Positions 58,801 through 64,000 of a stretch of 64,000 bases of DNA are shown here, piece after piece (the stretch's first letter is position 1; each line of letters starts with the position of its first letter). The position numbers and the translations under genes were made by a program. The notes beneath the pieces were generated by a model that did not search any database, had not been told where the DNA came from, and worked only from the letters and a program-made list of their open reading frames with translations. The DNA is from Blasia pusilla (taxonomy: Eukaryota > Marchantiophyta > Marchantiopsida > Blasiales): NCBI GenBank assembly GCA_050084515.1, contig CM114273.1, forward strand, positions 33,418,001-33,482,000. Reading direction: 5' to 3'.

Positions 58801-61800
58801 GATAATCCTTTATGGTGTAGGAACAAATGTTTAAAAAAAATTCTGAGTTATTATATGATGTGTGTCTCTCCACTAACATTCGAGAAACACCCAAAGGGTG
58901 GAAATACTATGAGGGGATAGAAGGCAAGTAATCTTAGGAAAATTAAGTTTAAATTCAAAGAGATAGTTTTTATCCTAGATTTAGGTACAATGTACATTTA
59001 CTTTTAAATTAAGGAAAAGGGTTGGGGACATAAGAGAGTTGAATTTGGAAGTAAAATGAGGGTATGAAAGTTTTGGCTCATTAAAGGGTATGTAAACATT
59101 TATTACTAATATTGTAAGAATGGAAAGCATATGTGGAAGATGAAAGAGATAGGTTCAAAGTTCAAGTTCGATAGGTAAAACTTGGGAAAAATATAAAAAA
59201 AGGGGTGATGGTGGATTGTTATAAGTGCCATACGAATGAAAAGCTTAGGGGTATGGTCAAGAGGGAAAGCTAAATTTACAAGAAACATGAAGAGAAGTAA
59301 ATTTTGTAGCCAAGTATGAATGGAAAACATGAAGATAAGATCAAGAAGGAGTGGTAAATTAAGAAGCAAAACTGGGCAATGTGAGAATTTAGTGTAGTTT
59401 TGATAGAATGGAAAACCCATAGTTCACATTCATGTCCATTTTAATCTATGTTAGCATTTTTAGCCATATAGAGGGAACATGAGTCAATAAGACATATAGA
59501 ATCGTAATTTTACGTTAAGGTTCTCTAGGAGGTGGCTCTTAAGTTGATCTTAGTTTGGGGCCCTTGAATGTTGGCCATGTGGGTCGGCATGATTTAAGAC
59601 TTCTAACTCCACCTAGGTCCTCTTTTTAAGAGATAAGGAAATAAGGGGAGAAATTCTAATGGAACTCCAAATAAGAGGGAGCATGTAAGAGGTCAACTAC
59701 TAGAGAAAAAAGAAAATAAAACATAATAATGCCCATGTATGTAAAAATATGATTTATGAGTTAGTCATACCCAAAATGGGGTTAGAAAAACCTTCCTCCA
59801 ACTTTTTTTCTGTCCTCTCAAATCTCTTCTAATGTTGACATGTGTGAAATTAAACCAGGGTGCGACCTTTTGAGAGGAGTGGGAGAGAAAAAAATAATCA
59901 GTACAAGCGTGTGGAAGATGGGAGTGTCGTGATGAGGGTCAATGCCCACTCTCGAATGCCGTAATAAAAAAAAGAAGAAGATAGATTCTAGAAAAAGGTG
60001 AACTATAAGATGACATACACATTATAAAATTGATGAGGTGGATGGCCTTCAAGCATCCTATCAAGAATTTATGAGGAGACCTACTTGTAGAGGCTCTAAA
60101 GAATAACCACACCAAATTTAAGTATAAAGAATAACCACACCAGATTTAACAATATTATGCTAGGGACTTCTTAATAATCAGACCAAATTTAACAGTATAT
60201 AGAATAACCACATCAAATTTAACAATAGTTGCTGGGGGACTTCTTAATAATCAGACCAGATTTAACAGTGTAGTGATTATCATGGTGATGAGTTCTTAAA
60301 TAATTGAAAACCATTCTTAAAATCGAGGCAATCGCCGCCCGGGGGGCTCGAACCCCCGACCACAAGGTTAAGAGCCTTGCGCTCTACCAACTGAGCTAGG
60401 GCGGCTTACGTGAAATTTCTGTCTTGCAAAAATTAATAAATTAAGATCAAGTACAATGAGATTTCCGGGTGTGGAATGACGCGGTTCCGATGATGTTCCA
60501 TGTTTGAACTGCTTTGGCCGGAGCGCAGATCCTGACATGCTCGAGGTCGGGAATGGTGGAATGAGCACTGAAGAGTATCGCTCCCACTTCAGCTTATGGG
60601 CTCTCGTCAAGGTACAATATCTTCCCCCTTGGTGCTTCGGCTTTCGGTCGTCGCCTGCGCGACCGCTGTGAATCTGAGATGGCGCAGATGAAAAAGAAGG
60701 AACCAAGGAACCGATCATGGATTTACCAGTGTGATCCTGATGGAAGCGATGGATGCTTGGTCTTCATGAGCTTCCGTCATCAAAAACAACGGTTCCGGGG
60801 TTTAGGGTGCGATCGATTTAATTTTGTGCGCATTTTTAGTCGCTTGTGTCTGGAACAGTCAGAAATTCTTGAAGCCTAGATCCAATCCTTGTTTCTTGTA
60901 GTGTCTTTTGCGTTGACGGAGGACGCACGATCTTCAGTTCTTGAACAATGGATTTCAGTTTCTGCGCATTCGTGCAATCCGTGGTGTCTGGGGCAGTCAG
61001 AAATTGTTGAGCTGTGGATCCAGTCCGTACTTCGTGTGTGGTGTCTTTTGCATTGCGAGGAGGGCTTAAAATCGTCCGGAGCAGGTAGAGGTCATGCATG
61101 CGTGACAGGAAAAGATCCTAGAGAGCGAGTTTCCGGCTTCTGATGGTTGGCGAGGATCCGGAGTTTACGGAGCAGAATTTGGGGGACTGAATCTGTGCAG
61201 TGCAGGCGCCGCTGCTGATCGGCTGTGACGTGCGTAACATGACCGACGAGACTCGAGAAATCCTCACGAACGGAGAGGTCATCGACGTGAATCAAGGTAC
61301 GCCGGATTCCGAAGCCGCTGCAATCCCCGCAGCTTCGACATCTGCGTTTTGCTTGATCAATCTCTCTGTCCTCATTCAGCTTTCCGTTGCTTCCGTCTCT
61401 GCATTGATGGCGAGAGACTTTGAACATTCCCGCTTGCAACTGCAATACTCCAGATTGTCTCCCACTTCCAGTTCTCAGAGCTCGTTTTCCTCTCCAACTT
61501 CCCGTCAGTAACATGCCTAGAAGGAACGCACTGAGCAAAGAGTCTCTGCAGATCCACTAGGAGTCCAAGGCAAGAGAGTGAGCGTGAAAGGCGACATTGA
61601 GGTGAGTTGAAAGCCCCAGCCCATCCCCAATTCACTTGCATCCTTCCCATCTCTCTTCTTTGGATCGCTTCTCCGCACTGAGATTCTGCTGCGAGTGGTT
61701 CCGTAGTCGCGGAGGACGACGCTTGCGAACAGCGAAATTGACGGGGTGCGAAGTGAGCTCATGCAGGTGTGGGCCGGGCCGCTCTCGAATTGGCGCATAG

Positions 61801-63224
61801 CCGTGGTGCTCTTGAATCTGGGCAACGCAGCCCACACTGTCATGGCGAACTGGCACGACATCGGTCTCAGTGATGGGACTCCGGCGACGGTCCGCGATTT
61901 GTGGACGGTAAGTACCAAGTAGTCGCAATCTCCACTGATTGCCGCTTAGGGCGGCGTCTCAACATTAACTTTGCCATACGTGCCGGGGCCGGGGCTTTGT
62001 TTGCCTATTAGGGCGTCTCAACCTTACTCAAGGTGGCACAATTGCCATAGGATTGTGGCCTAAAGTAGACGATGGCCCCGAAGAGGGGCAACTCAACCTT
62101 TATGGACGTAAGGCGCCACAATGCCATATGAACGTTCCCGTGTGCCCGTATATCCTCCTGCTTGTGTGACCTAAAGTAGAGTACGACAGTCGCAAGTAAA
62201 CACGATTGCCATAGCAAACACTACTGCCTTGACGAATACGACAGACGCAAGCAATCCCATTGTTCGTTGGTGCTTCCGTGACCTAAAACACACTTAGACG
62301 AAACAAGGCATCTCAACCTTAGGGATGCAAGTGGGCACAATTGTCATAGACTTCTTCGTTTGCACCAACACACCCTCGTCCTTTCGTGTCCTGAAGTTGG
62401 TGATGACTAAAGAGGGCATCTCAACCTTAATGGACCAAATGAAACTAGATGGGATTTCCAATTAGGGTGCCTCGACCTTATGATGTAAGGTATTGAACAT
62501 AAGGATGTCTCAACCTCATATGGCAGCAGAATCTGCAGGCGAGAAGCGATGTATAATGGGGCGCACCCAATTAGGTGCTTGCACCGCTTCCGTGTCCGGA
62601 ACGTGGGATGTAGTAGTAGCAAGAACTCTTGTAATAGTACAAATTGTATGATTCTTGGTACCTCTCACTCAACAACTAGCATCAGCCAATCGCTTGATGA
62701 TAAGCACCTCAATTTTGCTAGCTCAAAGTCAGGCTATGCGAGTTCTTGCCCCTCAGGTGTTGGCACTCGAGTTTAGGGTTTAGGTTTGTTCCCTGTACCC
62801 TATGAGCCTTGTGAGTATACATCATAAGGCTTTGAGTCCCTTGTGTATACATCTGTGTGTTTTGGACCTTACGTCTCTTAAAAGAGGTAATTTCATGTAA
62901 GATCAATTCCTAGAAATGGTTTCAAAACTAAGAAGCGGTTTGGATAGTGCGAGGAGTTTTGACAGAGTTGAGATCCTTTAAATAGTATCATAAATCTAAG
63001 GATAAATCTTCTTTATGTTTTTTATGTGATCTTTCCATGTATCTAATTTCTCTTCTAAAGGGTGATAAAAGGATAGGTAGCTAATTTACAATGGATGAAT
63101 TCTTGCTAATTTCTAACTAGCCTTTCTTGTTTAGCATGAAGATTGGGAAGGCGCTCAAGTGGATTCCGTGAAGGTGAAGATTCCAAGTCACGGCGTCAAA
63201 ATGTTGCTCTTAACTCCCTTCTAG
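52806..63224 (+). CDS. Alpha-galactosidase, GH27 family, 15 exons, 433 residues
   Basis: Hydrolyses terminal alpha-1,6-galactosyl residues from galactolipids, raffinose-type sugars or galactomannans; the N-terminal signal segment ([18 protein letters not shown]) suggests vacuole or wall. Exons: 52806-53047, 53658-53716, 53912-53968, 54192-54226, 54510-54613, 55118-55193, 55525-55583, 56888-56953, 58086-58169, 58386-58450, 60529-60611, 61206-61296, 61552-61601, 61767-61907, 63135-63224. All GT-AG, all in phase. Landmarks: [14 protein letters not shown] (about 73-86), DDCW (120-123), KYDNC with nucleophile Asp199, SLCNWG (229-234), WRTTND with acid/base Asp254, [33 protein letters not shown]. 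The C-terminal beta domain follows. Plant enzymes usually have CEW; Asn232 replaces Glu, as in yeast enzymes. Starts at Met4 (52815) or Met20 (52863) are also possible. Confidence 0.93.
55780..56740. repeat. AT-rich dispersed repeat in alpha-galactosidase intron 7
   Basis: Shares extended similarity with 63560-64000 (for example AATAATACCCA, CAAAATAACATYCACTA, GTTAATTTTAATC...GAAATCATTTTCC). A left border near ACTAGTGCTGCGCACGGGTGAG is possible. No coding potential; family unknown. Confidence 0.6.
57012..57350. repeat. Degenerate tandem repeat in intron 8
   Basis: A unit of roughly 90-110 bp containing GAGCTYTAGAATTGGGCACTTTGTAATGGCA...TTGTTCCTTT...GTG recurs about four times, clearest at 57015, 57125 and 57308. 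Confidence 0.6.
60060..60275. repeat. Tandem repeat in intron 10 beside the tRNA gene
   Basis: Words GAATAACCACACCARATTTAA and GGGACTTCTTAATAATCAGACC alternate, giving two to five copies depending on the word. Confidence 0.75.
60334..60405 (-). tRNA. tRNA-Lys(CTT)
   Basis: 72-nt cloverleaf on the minus strand: acceptor stem GCCGCCC/GGGCGGC, D-arm GCTCAGTTGGTAGAGC, anticodon loop CTCTTAA with anticodon CTT, T-arm GGGGGTTCGAGCCCCC. A- and B-box promoter sequences are intact, there is no intron, and a TTTT run follows 12 nt downstream. It lies in intron 10 of the alpha-galactosidase, antisense to it and 123 bp before exon 11. Confidence 0.97.
60846..61083. repeat. 138-bp tandem duplication in intron 11
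   Basis: GTGTCTGGaaCAGTCAGAAATT...GATCCA...TTGTGTCTTTTGC... at 60846 repeats at 60984 with moderate divergence (GTGTCTGGGGCAGTCAGAAA). Confidence 0.7.
61945..62530. repeat. Degenerate repeat array in intron 14
   Basis: The word GRGCRTCTCAACCTTA occurs about seven times (near 61950, 62020, 62090, 62308, 62418, 62470, 62508), several times followed by GGCACAATTGCCATA and CCTAAAGTAG. Spacing is irregular, 40-220 bp. Confidence 0.65.
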
Positions 63225-63434
63225 TAGTCTTCGAGAATGACATTGAAGAATTGGAGTGTGCCAAATGTTTGTGTTATGGATGGTTGATCCTCGATACTTT
63301 TAATCTATTAGTGTGTTTCCATGTCCTTTCCATATGGTATGTATCATTTAGGGTTCATTAGAAAGATATTTTGGTTCCAAGAAAATTGTTTATCTAAGAA
63401 TGAAAGTTCTCTCATAACTGTGCGATGTATCGAA

Positions 63435-63440
63435 AATAAA
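63435..63440 (+). terminator. Possible poly(A) signal of the alpha-galactosidase
   Basis: AATAAA about 210 nt after the stop codon, with T-rich DNA around it. Plant signals are loose, so this is only a candidate. Confidence 0.3.
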
Positions 63441-63559
63441 AAAAGTGTTCGAAGAGTTTTTGTTTGTATATAGATCTTGAAAAGAAAATTATTTCACATG
63501 TTATTGTTATAACATGTCAAACATTTTTTGATGTCTAATTGCCATGTGTCAATAGATGG

Positions 63560-64000
63560 GCCTTAAAATAATTATTTAAAAATAGATTTAAAATTTAAAA
63601 TTTATTTTATTTGAAAATTTCAGCATAATTTATATTTTTTAAAATCTTTAAAGAATAAGTAAATTTCACCTTTAAATAATACCCATCTGTCCCAAATGAT
63701 TTCAGTCCTCCTTAAAGGCTCGAACAATAACTATTCTTCCCTTTCCATTCTTCCCATCAAAATAACATTCACTATTCAAAATCTTAGTTGATTTTAATTG
63801 ACGAAATCATTTTCCTGTTACAATCGATTTCCTTTCTTTTCTCGAAATGTCACATATGAATTAATTCTATTACTTCAAAGAATAATCATATTGTTCATTT
63901 CAAATTTTAAAATTGAATTTCTATTTTCTAAAATCTTAGAAGAGTAATAATATTTCACTCTTCTTAGTAATCACAAACTTCCATTCAAATTTAAATGATA
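63560..64000. repeat. Second copy of the AT-rich dispersed repeat, cut by window edge
   Basis: Similar to 55860-56330 in intron 7, same orientation. Confidence 0.6.

Noticed and set aside
61092-61918. Minus-strand frames of 92-148 codons over alpha-galactosidase exons 12-14
   Set aside because: They are antisense shadows of conserved GH27 exons.

Overview
The window looks like nuclear DNA of a plant, most likely a non-seed streptophyte (bryophyte, lycophyte or relative). The evidence is a many-intron GH27 alpha-galactosidase of plant type, a eukaryotic tRNA-Lys gene, a short CCCTAAA (plant telomere-type) tract, and Ty3/gypsy, Ty1/copia, LINE and CACTA-like elements. The lineage is an inference; no diagnostic host marker gene is present.

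1-21.5 kb is a nest of one unusual Ty3/gypsy family, all on the minus strand. Its pol carries a DNMT3-type cytosine-5 DNA methyltransferase between protease and reverse transcriptase, and a PHD finger fused to the C-terminus of integrase. The inferred order is Gag (CCHC) - PR - DNMT - RT - RNase H - IN - PHD. Copy A fills 1 to about 8 kb. Copy C (about 10.2-21.55 kb) is split by copy B (12075-18914), which sits inside C's integrase with a 4-5 bp target duplication. Rearranged fragments of the family recur at 30.36-31.34 kb. All copies seen here are decayed, but the same modules occur in the same order in A, B and C, so this is a family architecture and not a chance insertion.

21.55-31.4 kb holds a CACTA-like DNA transposon with exons of an unrecognised gene inside it (and a 221-bp CT microsatellite), then a decayed SWIM zinc-finger gene, a decayed copia pol with its 3' end, and gypsy-DNMT fragments. 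31.4-42.4 kb holds a decayed, unrecognised multi-domain gene between long direct repeats, a block rich in AAGACTC motifs, remnants of EDM2-like tandem PHD fingers, and a second CACTA-type terminus. 42.4-46.2 kb is a broken APE-type LINE, followed by a GA microsatellite. 47-52 kb is mostly non-coding, with a fragment of a different gypsy integrase.

52.8-63.2 kb is the one apparently intact host protein gene: a 15-exon alpha-galactosidase on the plus strand encoding 433 residues. Every exon joins in phase with GT-AG borders. Its introns contain an antisense tRNA-Lys(CTT) gene and several local repeat arrays.

The main result is the retrotransposon family that pairs its own DNA methyltransferase (a writer) with a PHD finger (a putative histone reader) on integrase. 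Retrotransposon-borne DNMTs have been reported in dinoflagellates and charophyte algae; the combination with an integrase-linked PHD finger is what most deserves follow-up.
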